A model generated the notes under the pieces. The model worked only from the letters and a program-made list of their open reading frames with translations, had not been told where the DNA came from and searched no databases. Of a stretch of 64,000 bases of DNA, positions 7,820-16,610 are shown piece by piece. Each line of letters begins with the position of its first letter. Within the stretch, counting starts at the first letter, position 1. The position numbers and the translations under genes are program-made. The stretch is from Massilia putida (lineage in GTDB: Bacteria > Pseudomonadota > Gammaproteobacteria > Burkholderiales > Burkholderiaceae_D). The stretch is from NCBI RefSeq assembly GCF_001941825.1, contig NZ_CP019038.1, positions 3,224,001-3,288,000 of the forward strand. Reading direction: 5' to 3'.

Positions 7820-9095
7820 ATTCTTCCTTCTGGGTGAGCAAAACGATGTCGCATTTTACTTGACGGCGCTGAAGGCAGTGATGGACATAGCCGAGCAGGC
7901 CAGGCAGCTGCAGTGCCACCAGCACGCCGAACGCGACGCGGTAGGCCACCGCCGGGAAGTGGCTGGCGGCGTCGGGATGCCACAGGCCGACGATCAGGCC
8001 GAAACCGGCCTGCACGAGGAAGGCGCCGATGAAGATCAGGAGATTCAGGCACGTGGCCGCGCGCCCCGTCAGTGCGCGCGGCAGCCTCTGGGCCACGATC
8101 GCGTATTCGATGCCGGTGATCGTTCCCACGAGCGTGAACAGCACCGACAGCAGCTGCAGGCTGGGACGCCAGTTGCACACGATCGCCACCTGCACGAGGA
8201 TGAAGAGCAGCACGCCGACGGCGGCTACGTCCAGCGCCTCGATGCCGCGCCGCCCGGCCCATTCCGTGATCATGCCGACGGCGATGGCGCCGAAGATCAC
8301 CGACGCCATCCCCATGTACAGCAGGTAGGCGACGGCGGCGTCCGGGAAGCGGGCCACGTCCGACAGCCAGCGTCCGATCCACAGGCCCTGGATGCCGAAG
8401 AAGATCGCATGCGGCACGAGCACCAGCGAGATCGTCGTGCGGAACGCGTGCGCGCGGTACACGTCGAGCACCGAGCGCACGGTCGGCATCGCCCCGCCGG
8501 GCGCCTTCGACCGCGGCGTGACGAGCCAGATCAGCAGACCGCTGGAGGCGGTCAATGCGGCCAGCAGCATGAACAGGCCGCGCCAGTCCGTGTGCTGCAA
8601 CAGCATCCGCACCGGCATCGTCGCCGAGGCAGCGCCCAGACCGCCCACGGCGATCAGATAGCCCTGCACGGATGGCAGGCGCTTGGGCGAGATCCACGTG
8701 GAGATCGCCTTCACCGCCGACATGAAACAGCCGCCCAGGCCACAGCCGATGACGGCGCGCGCCAGCACCAGCTGGCCGAACGAGCGACCCGTGGCGAACA
8801 GCAGCGCGCCGAATGCCGCCAGCATCAACAGCACCAGCTGCACCTTGCGCGGACCGTAGCGGTCGAGCGCGATCCCGACCGGCAGCTGGACGAGGGCAAA
8901 CGCGAAAAAGAACGCGCTGGTGAGCAGGCCGAGCTGGCCCGGCGTCAGCGCGAGCGCGCCGACCAGATGCGGTGCCAGCACGGCGTTCACGTTGCGCAGC
9001 AGCGAGGACAAATAATGTCCCAGCGCGAACGGCAGGAACACGTAGAAAAACACTGCCACGCCGTTCAGCGGCGACTGATTCTGGTCGGTTTCCAT
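7788..9095 (-). CDS. MFS transporter
   Basis: A 435-aa major facilitator superfamily protein with about 12 predicted membrane segments. The loop 2-3 motif LDRYGPRKVQL follows TM2, and GLGGCFMSAVKA lies in TM4. The start is the ATG at 9095, five bases after AGGAGG; a GTG two codons upstream is worse placed. The C-terminal cytoplasmic tail runs 32 bp into the FAH gene, whose ribosome site lies inside this gene. The substrate is unknown; coupling to the FAH hydrolase suggests an organic acid. Confidence 0.9.
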   Translation of the reverse strand: METDQNQSPLNGVAVFFYVFLPFALGHYLSSLLRNVNAVLAPHLVGALALTPGQLGLLTSAFFFAFALVQLPVGIALDRYGPRKVQLVLLMLAAFGALLFATGRSFGQLVLARAVIGCGLGGCFMSAVKAISTWISPKRLPSVQGYLIAVGGLGAASATMPVRMLLQHTDWRGLFMLLAALTASSGLLIWLVTPRSKAPGGAMPTVRSVLDVYRAHAFRTTISLVLVPHAIFFGIQGLWIGRWLSDVARFPDAAVAYLLYMGMASVIFGAIAVGMITEWAGRRGIEALDVAAVGVLLFILVQVAIVCNWRPSLQLLSVLFTLVGTITGIEYAIVAQRLPRALTGRAATCLNLLIFIGAFLVQAGFGLIVGLWHPDAASHFPAVAYRVAFGVLVALQLPGLLGYVHHCLQRRQVKCDIVLLTQKEEYEIGSLRTPR

Positions 9096-9111
9096 GCACA
9101 CCTCCTGCGGC

Positions 9112-10517
9112 TCAAGCCGCGTCGGGTTGACTGTCGCTGGCGCGCTGGTCCTGGGTGCGCGCCGGCTGGATCGGAATCACGCGCCCAACCGCCGGGAAGG
9201 CATCTTGATCGTCTTCACCGCCCTCGAAGAAAAACTTCTTGCGGCCGAACGCCGGTTTCAAGTGATCGAGCCAGGTGGCGTCCGGGTCGTATTTCGCGAA
9301 GAACGGCCGGCGCACCCAGTCCGGATTGCGCGCCTGCAGGAACTGCAGCGCGAACAGCTTTTCGCCGTTGATGGTGACCACGCCGTCGATCACGACCTTG
9401 CCCGGGAACGCGCTCATCGACGGTCCGCGCACGGTGCGCGACAGGCCCGACACCATGCTGTACGCGGCCTGGAAGATCTCGTGCGCGCGCCCCAGCGGCA
9501 GCCCGAAGTACTCGCGCGGCCCCGTGTCCCGCTCCACGAACATGTAGTACGGGATCGCCCCCAGGCGCACGCCCGTCGTCCACAGTTCGGCCCAGCTGTT
9601 CGGGTCTTCGTTGATGTGGCGGATCAGCGGGCCCTGCATGCGCAAGGTGGCGCCGGTGCCGACGATGCGCTTGACGGCCTGCTGGGCGATAGGCTGGCGC
9701 AGCTCGACGGCATGGTTGTAATGCCCCATCAGCGCGAGGTTCTTGCCGGCCTTGACGACTCGTTCGAACAGGCGCATCAGATCGTCGCTGTCCTTGTCCG
9801 ACACGTAGCGCTGCGGCCAGTACGCGACCGACTTGGTGCCGATGCGGATGTTCTGGATATGCGCCAGCTCGGGCGCCAGCAGCGGTTCGATGAACTCGGC
9901 CAGCGAGCGCGTATTCATGATCATCGGATCGCCGCCCGTGATCAACACGTCCGTCACGTCCGGATGCGAGGCCAGGTAGGACACCAGCTCCGTGCTTTCG
10001 CGCGCATCGAACTTCATATCTTCCATGCCGACGAATTGCGGCCAGCGGAAGCAGAACGTGCAATAGGCGTGGCAGGTCTGGCCCGCGCTGGGGAAGAACA
10101 GCACGGTTTCCTTGTACTTGTGCTGCAGCCCCTTGAGCGGCGCGTCGTTCACGCGCGGCACGTTGTGCGTCATCTGGCCGGCCGGGTGCGGGTTCATGCG
10201 CATGCGGATGGCGTGCACGAGCTTCGCGACCGCCGCGTCGTCCTTCTTGTAGAGCACCAGATCGCGCAACTGCTCGTATTCCCTGCTCGGGAGCATGTCG
10301 CGGTGGGGAAACGTCAGGCGGTAGATGGGATCGTCGGGGATGTTGTTCCAGTCGATCAGCTGTTCCATCACGATTCGTTCGTGCGGAACGGCAGGACATG
10401 GGAGACCACCTGCACCGCTTCCTGCAGGTCGGGGCTCAGCCATCGCCATTGGCGTGCATTCTGGATCGACTGGCGGGTATAGGGCTTGAACTTGGCGGGC
10501 GTCGCGTCGAGGGTCAC
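9112..10517 (-). pseudogene. KamA-family radical SAM aminomutase, frameshifted near the N-terminus
   Basis: The main frame (10368 to 9112, 418 aa starting MEQLIDWNNIPDDPIY) is a KamA/lysine 2,3-aminomutase-type radical SAM protein with the cluster motif CHAYCTFC. The family's N-terminal region is present upstream in another frame: from a GTG at 10517 (after AGGAGA) it reads KFKPYTRQSIQNARQWRW and VVSHVLPFRTNE, then hits TGA at 10370-10368, overlapping the ATG as TGATG. Family members continue from this point (RTNxYV-MEQLIDW), so one base appears missing in the codon after RTNE (GAA-T-C-GTG-ATG). It is either a real lesion, a coupled split gene, or a sequencing error. Enzymes of this family move an amino group on lysine or a related amino acid using SAM, 4Fe-4S and PLP. 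Confidence 0.8.
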
Positions 10518-10802
10518 GGGAGTTCTCCTGAGGAAGTGGTTGATGGCAGCAAAAGGTGACGCATGGAAATAATTGCCGACAGGAACCGATGGTAGGGAGA
10601 CGACACCGTGTCTGAGTTGCCACTAGTCAAGTTCCAATTCCATTTCTCACTGATTTCCACATGCACTGCGAAAGATCAGCGTTGCCGTTGCGGCAGGATG
10701 CCACTTGCGTTAGCACAACAGCCCGGGGAAGTCCGCGGCGTACAGTAGGAAATGCAAATAGGCAACATTCAGACCTATCCTCATCCCCCGAAAGGACATC
10801 CT

Positions 10803-11258
10803 ATGAAACTGACCGCAACCGTAGTCGCTACCGCCCTGACCCTGTCCTGCGCCGGCGCACTGGCGTCGGAACCGTCCGAGAAGGATGCGATCGCCATGGC
10901 AGAGCGCGGCGCCGCCATGGTCAAGGCTAAGGGCAAGGAAGAAGTCATGAAGCGCATCACGGCCAAGGATCCGGAGTTCGTCCAGGGCTCGCTGTACATC
11001 GACATGCGCGACGTCAAGACCGGCATCGTACTGGCCCATCCGTACAACCCGTCGATCGTCGGCAAGGACCTGACGGACGTCCCCGATGCCAACGGCAAGA
11101 AATACCGCCGCGAGATCATCGAGCTGGCCGCGGCCAAGGGCAAGGGCTGGGTCGACTATCAGTACAAGAATCCGACCACCGGCAAGATCGAACCGAAGAC
11201 GACGTACATCCTGCTCGTCGACGGCGTCGTGCTGGAGGCAGGACTCTACAAGAAATAA
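10803..11258 (+). CDS. Secreted single-Cache domain protein
   Basis: A 151-aa protein with a clear signal peptide ([21 protein letters not shown]) and one Cache-type sensor domain: the [23 protein letters not shown] strand-loop, [12 protein letters not shown] and the [16 protein letters not shown] stretch match the sCache_2 pattern, ending in [13 protein letters not shown]. There is no membrane anchor or output domain, so it should be a soluble periplasmic ligand binder. It lies 31 bp upstream of a chemoreceptor gene and is probably co-transcribed. The start at 10803 has an AAAGGA ribosome site and gives a full signal peptide. Confidence 0.87.
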   Translation: MKLTATVVATALTLSCAGALASEPSEKDAIAMAERGAAMVKAKGKEEVMKRITAKDPEFVQGSLYIDMRDVKTGIVLAHPYNPSIVGKDLTDVPDANGKKYRREIIELAAAKGKGWVDYQYKNPTTGKIEPKTTYILLVDGVVLEAGLYKK

Positions 11259-11289
11259 CAGTCTCGAACGCGTCGAGCGGGAGCGAAAC

Positions 11290-12975
11290 ATGCTGAAAAA
11301 ACTTCGGATCGGTCCCAAGCTGCTGCTGGCCCCCGGCATGGTGCTGGTGCTGCTGTTGATGTTGTCCGGTGCCGCGTGGTACGGGATGGTGCGCCAGAAC
11401 GCGTCGCTGGAAAACATCGTGCAGGTCCGCGCCGCGCGCCTGAAAAGCGTGGCCGACGTGGCGGGCGAAGCCAAGTACGTCCACGCCAACGCCTACCAGC
11501 TGCTGGCCTGGATCAACGGCAGTTTCGCCAAGAACCGACTCGACGCCCTCATCGCCGACATCGGCAAACGCCACGCCGCCGTGCAGGCGCAATTGCAGGA
11601 ACTCGCGCGCGCGACCGACGGCGCCGAACGCAAGCCCGTCGACGCATCGCTGGCGGCACTGGCGGCCTACCGCAAGGCCGTGCAGGACACGATCGAGATG
11701 GCGCAGGTCGACCAGTCGATCGCCACCAACTCGATGCAGAAGGCGGAAAAGGAATTCATGGTGCTGAACCAGCAGTTGGCCCAGCTGGCCACGCTGGAAA
11801 AGACGCTCAGCGAACAGGCGTATGCCGCCGCGCGCACGGAGTTCCACAACCTGGGCACGTGGATGGCCATGTTGGTGATGCTGTCGATCGCCGTCTCGCT
11901 GGCCGTGACGATGTTCGTGCGCCGCGCCATGCTGCGCGACATCGGCGCCATCTCGGCCGTCGTGGGCGAGCTGGCCGAAGGCCGCCTGTGCGCCAGCGCC
12001 CATAACGACGGCCGCGACGAAATCGCCGACACGGCGCGCGCGCTCGACCAGACCATCTCCAACCTGAACAAGACCCTGCGCAGCGTGCTCGATTCGGTGC
12101 GTTCGATCGACACGGCGTCGAAAGAAATCGCCAGCGGCAACCTGGACCTGTCGACGCGCACGGAGCTGCAGGCCGGCTCCCTGCAGCAGACGGCGAGCGC
12201 GATGGAGACGCTGACCCAGGCCGTCAAAGGCAATGCCGACAACGCCCGCCTGGCGACGGCACTCGCGGCCGAGGCGGCCCGGCTGGCGACCGGCGGCGGC
12301 CAGGCCGTCGACCGCGCCGTGGCCACGATGGAATCGATCCGCGCCAGCTCGCGCAAGATCGTCGAGATCACCGGCGTCATCGACGGCATCTCGTTCCAGA
12401 CCAATCTGCTGGCGCTGAACGCCGCCGTCGAAGCGGCACGCGCCGGCGAGCAGGGCCGCGGCTTCGCCGTCGTGGCCAGCGAAGTGCGCACGCTGGCCCA
12501 GCGCTCGGCGTCGGCCGCCAAAGAGATCAAGGCGCTCATCGCCGATTCCGTGGCGATCATCGACAACGGCAGCGCGGCCGTGGGCGAGGCCGGGTCCAGC
12601 ATGGGCAGCGTGGTCGCGTCGGTGCAGCAGGTGAACGACATCATCAACCGCATCAGCGCCGCCAGCACCGAGCAGGCCGACGGCATCGCCGAAGTCAATC
12701 GCGCGGTCGGGCAGATGGACGATATGACGCAGCAGAACGCCGCCCTCGTCGAACAGGCCGCGGCGGCGGCGGCCAGCCTGCACGAGCAGACCGTCAACCT
12801 GGCGCGCGCGGTGTCGATCTTCCGCATCGAGGATGGGCAGGACGACGCGGCGCCGGCCGCCATCGAACGACGCGCCCCGGACAGCCCGATGCGCGGCCGG
12901 CCGGCGCTCGCACACCGGCCGGTTCAGGATGACCGGGAAACGCCCCGGCCGCGCCGCGCGGCCAAGGGCCGCTGA
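11290..12975 (+). CDS. Methyl-accepting chemotaxis protein
   Basis: A 561-aa chemoreceptor: TM1 about residues 11-33, a four-helix periplasmic domain to about 187, TM2 about 188-210, a HAMP region to about 265, then the coiled-coil signalling domain. The conserved hairpin tip that binds CheA/CheW is at about 362-410 ([20 protein letters not shown], then [17 protein letters not shown]). No C-terminal CheR/CheB pentapeptide is obvious; the tail is Arg/Pro-rich. The ATG at 11290 was chosen for the GGGAG site and the TM1 position. The preceding secreted Cache protein may present ligand to it (inference). Confidence 0.93.
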   Translation: MLKKLRIGPKLLLAPGMVLVLLLMLSGAAWYGMVRQNASLENIVQVRAARLKSVADVAGEAKYVHANAYQLLAWINGSFAKNRLDALIADIGKRHAAVQAQLQELARATDGAERKPVDASLAALAAYRKAVQDTIEMAQVDQSIATNSMQKAEKEFMVLNQQLAQLATLEKTLSEQAYAAARTEFHNLGTWMAMLVMLSIAVSLAVTMFVRRAMLRDIGAISAVVGELAEGRLCASAHNDGRDEIADTARALDQTISNLNKTLRSVLDSVRSIDTASKEIASGNLDLSTRTELQAGSLQQTASAMETLTQAVKGNADNARLATALAAEAARLATGGGQAVDRAVATMESIRASSRKIVEITGVIDGISFQTNLLALNAAVEAARAGEQGRGFAVVASEVRTLAQRSASAAKEIKALIADSVAIIDNGSAAVGEAGSSMGSVVASVQQVNDIINRISAASTEQADGIAEVNRAVGQMDDMTQQNAALVEQAAAAAASLHEQTVNLARAVSIFRIEDGQDDAAPAAIERRAPDSPMRGRPALAHRPVQDDRETPRPRRAAKGR

Positions 12976-12979
12976 ACGT

Positions 12980-13549
12980 TCAGCGGAACGGCTTGCTGAC
13001 CCAGCGCGAGCCGGCCAGGCCGAAGCGCCAGGGTACGTCGACGGCTTTCGAAATGCCGATGCGCGGCCCGCTGACCACGTCGATGCCGCTCGGTGCGGGC
13101 GCCAGCTCGAACGGCGGCGCCGCCAGCGATTGCCCGTTCAGGGCGCGCGTCACACCCAGCGCCTGGCACAGTTTGCCGGGTCCGGAACACAGCAGCCAGT
13201 GATCGCGCGTGCCGCGCCGCTCGCACATAGTGTCCAGCCCCGTCACGGGTTCGAGCGCGCGGATCAGGACCCCGGCACCATGCCCCTCTTCCCGGCAAAC
13301 GAAATTCAGACACCAGTGGATGCCGTAGGAGCGGTAGACATAAGCGTGGGCCGGCGGCCCGAACATCGCGAAATTACGGTCGGTCGGGCCGGAATAGCTG
13401 TGCGAGGCGGGATCTTCGCCGTCATAGGCTTCCGTCTCGACGATGCGGCCGCCGACGCCGTCGACGAGCACCGTAACGCCGATCAGCTGGCGCGCGACCA
13501 GATGCGAAGGCGCGTAAAAATCGATGCCGGCAAGAATGGTTGAAGACAT
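12980..13549 (-). CDS. 3-methyladenine DNA glycosylase (AAG/MPG family)
   Basis: A 189-aa monofunctional alkylpurine DNA glycosylase of the AAG/MPG fold, which excises 3-methyladenine, hypoxanthine and ethenoadenine in base-excision repair. Diagnostic blocks are [20 protein letters not shown] (with the catalytic Glu in VETEAY), the Tyr-intercalation region [33 protein letters not shown] and [11 protein letters not shown] near the end. The gene faces the chemoreceptor gene tail-to-tail with a 4-bp gap. The ribosome site upstream of 13549 is weak. Confidence 0.93.
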   Translation of the reverse strand: MSSTILAGIDFYAPSHLVARQLIGVTVLVDGVGGRIVETEAYDGEDPASHSYSGPTDRNFAMFGPPAHAYVYRSYGIHWCLNFVCREEGHGAGVLIRALEPVTGLDTMCERRGTRDHWLLCSGPGKLCQALGVTRALNGQSLAAPPFELAPAPSGIDVVSGPRIGISKAVDVPWRFGLAGSRWVSKPFR

Positions 13550-13707
13550 GGAGCAATTCTATATTGTTAAGATTTGACAGGTCGCACTGTCTGTTTTGCT
13601 ACACAAGGGCAATACTTTGCTGCAACTTCTACGGCACTGGTTTATAGTGACAAACTTCGCGCGTATTTCCGTGCAGCATCACCCAGCACCGTTTTTCCCG
13701 TCCAGTC

Positions 13708-14580
13708 ATGAGTACAGCAGCTGTCCTGGCGCGTCCGAGCGCCGCCGCCGAGGATCCCGTCGACGCCCTGATCAAGTCGATCCGGATCCCGCCCCGTCCC
13801 AGCCTGCTTGCTGATCTGCAACGGGAACTTGCGTCCCCGGATCCGAGCCCGGCCGTGATTGGCCGCATCGTCGCCAGCGACGTCGGGATGTCGGGCGCCC
13901 TGCTGAAGCTCGCCAACTCGTCCATCTTCGGCGGGCGGCGCAAGGCCAAGTCGATCGAGCAGGCGATCTTGTTCCTCGGCATTAACCAGGTCGCGGCCCT
14001 GATGACGGGCCTGCTCGCACGCCAGGCGATCCCGGCGAACAGCGCCGCGCTCGCCAATTTCTGGGAAGTGTCGAGCCGGCGCGCGGAGGCGATGGTCTTC
14101 CTGTCGCGCCGCCTGCGCATCGGCGAGACGGACGTGGCGCACACCTTCGGCCTGTTCTGCGACACCGGCGTGCCGCTGCTGATGGACCGCTTCGCCGACT
14201 ACGAAAGCACCTATGCTTGCGCGTCGCTCGAATCGGAACGGCCGTTCACGGCGCTGGAAAACGAGCGCCACAACACGAGCCACACGACCATCGGCACGCT
14301 GCTGGCGCGCAACTGGGGACTCTCGGAAGATGTCGCCTGGTCCATCCTGCACCACCACGATTACGCGGTCCTGGACGACGCCGACACGGCACCGACGGTG
14401 CGCTCGCTCGTGGCGCTGTCGCTGCTGGCGGAAAGCGCGATCTGCAAATATCAGGGCGATGCCGAATCGCTCGAATGGAACAAGGGCGGTGCCCGCGCGT
14501 TGGCCTATCTCGGCCTCTCGCACGAGGAAACGGCCGAGCTGCTCGACGAACTGCACGAAGCCTTCCACGCCGACCAGTAG
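13708..14580 (+). CDS. HDOD domain protein
   Basis: A 290-aa protein made almost entirely of one HDOD domain (residues about 20-220): IPPRPSLLADLQRELASPD, the KLANSSIFGG block, INQVAALMTGLLARQAI and HTFGLFCDTGVPLLMDRF. HDOD proteins are catalytically dead relatives of HD phosphohydrolases and usually act as regulatory adaptors in signalling, chemotaxis or stress pathways. No output domain is fused. The ATG at 13708 lacks a good ribosome site, so the start is the least certain point. Confidence 0.88.
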   Translation: MSTAAVLARPSAAAEDPVDALIKSIRIPPRPSLLADLQRELASPDPSPAVIGRIVASDVGMSGALLKLANSSIFGGRRKAKSIEQAILFLGINQVAALMTGLLARQAIPANSAALANFWEVSSRRAEAMVFLSRRLRIGETDVAHTFGLFCDTGVPLLMDRFADYESTYACASLESERPFTALENERHNTSHTTIGTLLARNWGLSEDVAWSILHHHDYAVLDDADTAPTVRSLVALSLLAESAICKYQGDAESLEWNKGGARALAYLGLSHEETAELLDELHEAFHADQ

Positions 14581-14593
14581 CGCGTCTTTAGGG

Positions 14594-14648
14594 CACCTCG
14601 AGGACCGTCGCGAGAGCGGATTGTCGAGGTGTTCTTTACTTCCGCCCC
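14594..14648 (+). terminator. Probable terminator after the HDOD gene
   Basis: Stem CACCTCGA (14594-14601) pairs with TCGAGGTG (14634-14641) across a 32-base loop and is followed by TTCTTTA. The loop is long and the T-run broken, so efficiency is doubtful. Confidence 0.45.
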
Positions 14649-14711
14649 GGACCGGCAGATACTTCAAGTCATAAGACTGATAATCGACGAATCGCCGGCC
14701 GAGGAGGAGAC

Positions 14712-15890
14712 ATGAACCGCCTGGCGTCCCTATTGATCGTATTGCCCCTGCTGCTGGCCGGCTGCGCCAGCACCCCGCAACATCCTGCCCCGCCACCACT
14801 GTTCGCCGACGCGTCCTTCAAGCCGCCGTCGGAACCCATCGGCGCGCAAAACCTGTTCACGCTGAGTCCCGCGATGCAGGCCTATATCCACAGTCCCGCC
14901 TTCGAAGCGCATCTGCGCAGCAAGGGCCTGGAGCAGGGCCTGATCGACGCGCTGTACAGCAAGACCGACCTGAAGCTCGAATACGATTCCAGCCGCACCC
15001 GCACGGCCGCCGAGACGTATGCGGCGCGCGCCGGCAACTGCCTGTCGCTCGTCGTCATGACGGCGGCTTTCGCGCGCGAACTCGGCATGACGGTGCACTT
15101 CCGCAGCGTGATGGCGGACGAGACGTGGAGCCGCGACGGCGGCATCTATCTCGTGTCGTCCCACGTCAACATCGCCCTCGGCCACCGCCGGCCCAACGGC
15201 CTGCTGTACGACGAGACGTCCGAGCACGAACTCGTCGTCGACTTCCTGCCCCCGCCGGACGCGAGCCGCCTGCGCAGCCGCCAACTGGAAGAAGACGACA
15301 TCGTCGCGCTGTACCTCAACAACCGCGCCGCCGAATCGCTCGTGCAGGGCAACGTCGACGACGCCTACTGGTGGGCGCGCGCCGCCGTGGCGACCAATCC
15401 GCCGAACGCCATCGCCTACAATACGCTGGGCGTGATCTACCAGCGCCACGGCGATCTCGTCATGGCCGAACGGGCATTGCGCACGGCGCTCGAACGCGAG
15501 CCGGAAAGCATCGTCGTGATGCAGAATCTCGGCCCCTTGCTGGCGGCGACGGGCCGTCCGGCCGAAGCGGCCGAGATGGCGCGGCGCGTGGCCGCCGTCG
15601 AACCGGTCCCGCCGTTCCAGTACTTCGACAAGGGCATGGTCGCCCTCAAGGCCGGCGATTACGACGCCGCGCGCAAGCTGTTCGAACGCGAGGTCAAGCG
15701 TGCGCCCTACTACGACGAGTTCCACTTCTGGCTCGCGGTGACGCTGCTGCGCCTTGGTCAAGCAAAGGAAGCCCGCGAAGAGCTCACGCAGGCCATCGAC
15801 ACCAGCACGAAGTCGGACAACCGCCAGTTGTACTCGGCCAAGCTGGCACACCTGCGGCGCCAGAGCGCGAACAGCGTCCAGTTGTACTGA
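14712..15890 (+). CDS. TPR lipoprotein with transglutaminase-like N-terminal domain
   Basis: A 392-aa lipoprotein: signal peptide with lipobox LLAGC (Cys about residue 18). Then comes a region containing AARAGNCLSLVVMTAAFARELGM and DGGIYLVSSHVNI, which looks like a transglutaminase/cysteine-protease-like core (Cys plus downstream His). The C-terminal half consists of tetratricopeptide repeats (PNAIAYNTLGVIYQRHGD, ESIVVMQNLGPLLAATGRPA). It starts after a GAGGAGGAG ribosome site. It is probably anchored in the envelope; whether the transglutaminase-like part is active is not known. A strong hairpin follows. Confidence 0.82.
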   Translation: MNRLASLLIVLPLLLAGCASTPQHPAPPPLFADASFKPPSEPIGAQNLFTLSPAMQAYIHSPAFEAHLRSKGLEQGLIDALYSKTDLKLEYDSSRTRTAAETYAARAGNCLSLVVMTAAFARELGMTVHFRSVMADETWSRDGGIYLVSSHVNIALGHRRPNGLLYDETSEHELVVDFLPPPDASRLRSRQLEEDDIVALYLNNRAAESLVQGNVDDAYWWARAAVATNPPNAIAYNTLGVIYQRHGDLVMAERALRTALEREPESIVVMQNLGPLLAATGRPAEAAEMARRVAAVEPVPPFQYFDKGMVALKAGDYDAARKLFEREVKRAPYYDEFHFWLAVTLLRLGQAKEAREELTQAIDTSTKSDNRQLYSAKLAHLRRQSANSVQLY

Positions 15891-15896
15891 GAACGT

Positions 15897-15945
15897 AAAA
15901 CGGCCGCGCCACCGTGTCGGGATGACACGGTGGCGCGGCCGTCGT
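15897..15945. terminator. Strong bidirectional terminator
   Basis: A perfect 18-bp stem (15901-15918 with 15924-15941) has a five-base loop. A TTTTA run lies on the minus strand after the stem and a weaker T-rich tail on the plus strand. It separates the convergent TPR lipoprotein and infA2 genes. Confidence 0.85.
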
Positions 15946-15962
15946 TGTTCGATCCGGGTCGA

Positions 15963-16226
15963 TCAGCGGCGGCGCTGGCGCGCGGCCGACGGCGCGGGCA
16001 CGCCGCGGGTTTCGAGATGGCGGAACACGATCCGGCCCTTGTTCAGGTCATACGGCGACATCTCCAGCGTGACGCGGTCGCCCGCGATGATGCGAATGTG
16101 GTTTTTCTTCATCCTGCCGGACGTGTACGCGACCAGTTGGTGGCCGTTCTCGAGGTCCACGCGGAAACGCATTTCCGGCAGCACTTCGGTGACCTTGCCG
16201 TTCATTTCGATCAGCTCTTCTTTCAT
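15963..16226 (-). CDS. infA: Translation initiation factor IF-1, second copy type with C-terminal extension
   Basis: An 87-aa IF-1: the S1/OB-fold is complete ([60 protein letters not shown]). Canonical IF-1 is about 72 aa; this one carries an extra basic tail ending PSAARQRRR. Betaproteobacteria often have one infA in the ribosomal-protein cluster and a second, solitary one like this. IF-1 binds the 30S A-site during initiation. The start at 16226 has AAAGGAAAACC upstream; the frame is open further up but without homology. Confidence 0.94.
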   Translation of the reverse strand: MKEELIEMNGKVTEVLPEMRFRVDLENGHQLVAYTSGRMKKNHIRIIAGDRVTLEMSPYDLNKGRIVFRHLETRGVPAPSAARQRRR

Positions 16227-16610
16227 GGTTTTCCTTTCGATGTGATCCCTCCCGGCATCGGCACGCGCCCTCGATGCCAAAACGGCCATCGCAGCGTCAT
16301 CCTCGGGACGCTGGTCACGCATTGCCTGCTAAGGGTCGGGAAAAAATGCGGCGCCAGCTCGTACCGTGGCGCCGTGGGGGGATGGATCCGATATGAGGAC
16401 GTTGTCGCGAAAAAAAAGGCCGGCCGCCATTCGCAATAATGTTGCTGCACGGTCATAGTTTGAAATGTTTCCCAATATCCATGTTAAGCTTGCCATAAAA
16501 AAAGATCAGGCCAATCGATGCGCCACGATCGACATCAGACAGACAACCGCCGCGCGGCCAGGGCCGGCACCGGCACGCAGCCCATGCACAGCGTGCGGGA
16601 GGGAAAATCA
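16227..16610. other. Intergenic region between infA2 and the sensor gene
   Basis: This 384-bp stretch contains the presumed promoters for two divergent genes and has a locally AT-rich segment around 16440-16515 (TTGAAATGTTTCCC, AAAAAAAGATC). I see no further gene, tRNA or recognisable riboswitch in it. Confidence 0.5.

Noticed and set aside
10369..10623. N-terminal extension of the KamA frame to base 10623
   Set aside because: These residues have no similarity to the family; the real N-terminal region is in another frame over the same bases.
11266..11283. 16-17 bp string ACGCGTCGAGCGGGA shared with 31383-31399
   Set aside because: Upstream of two unrelated genes, but a match of this length in GC-rich DNA can occur by chance and the flanks do not align.
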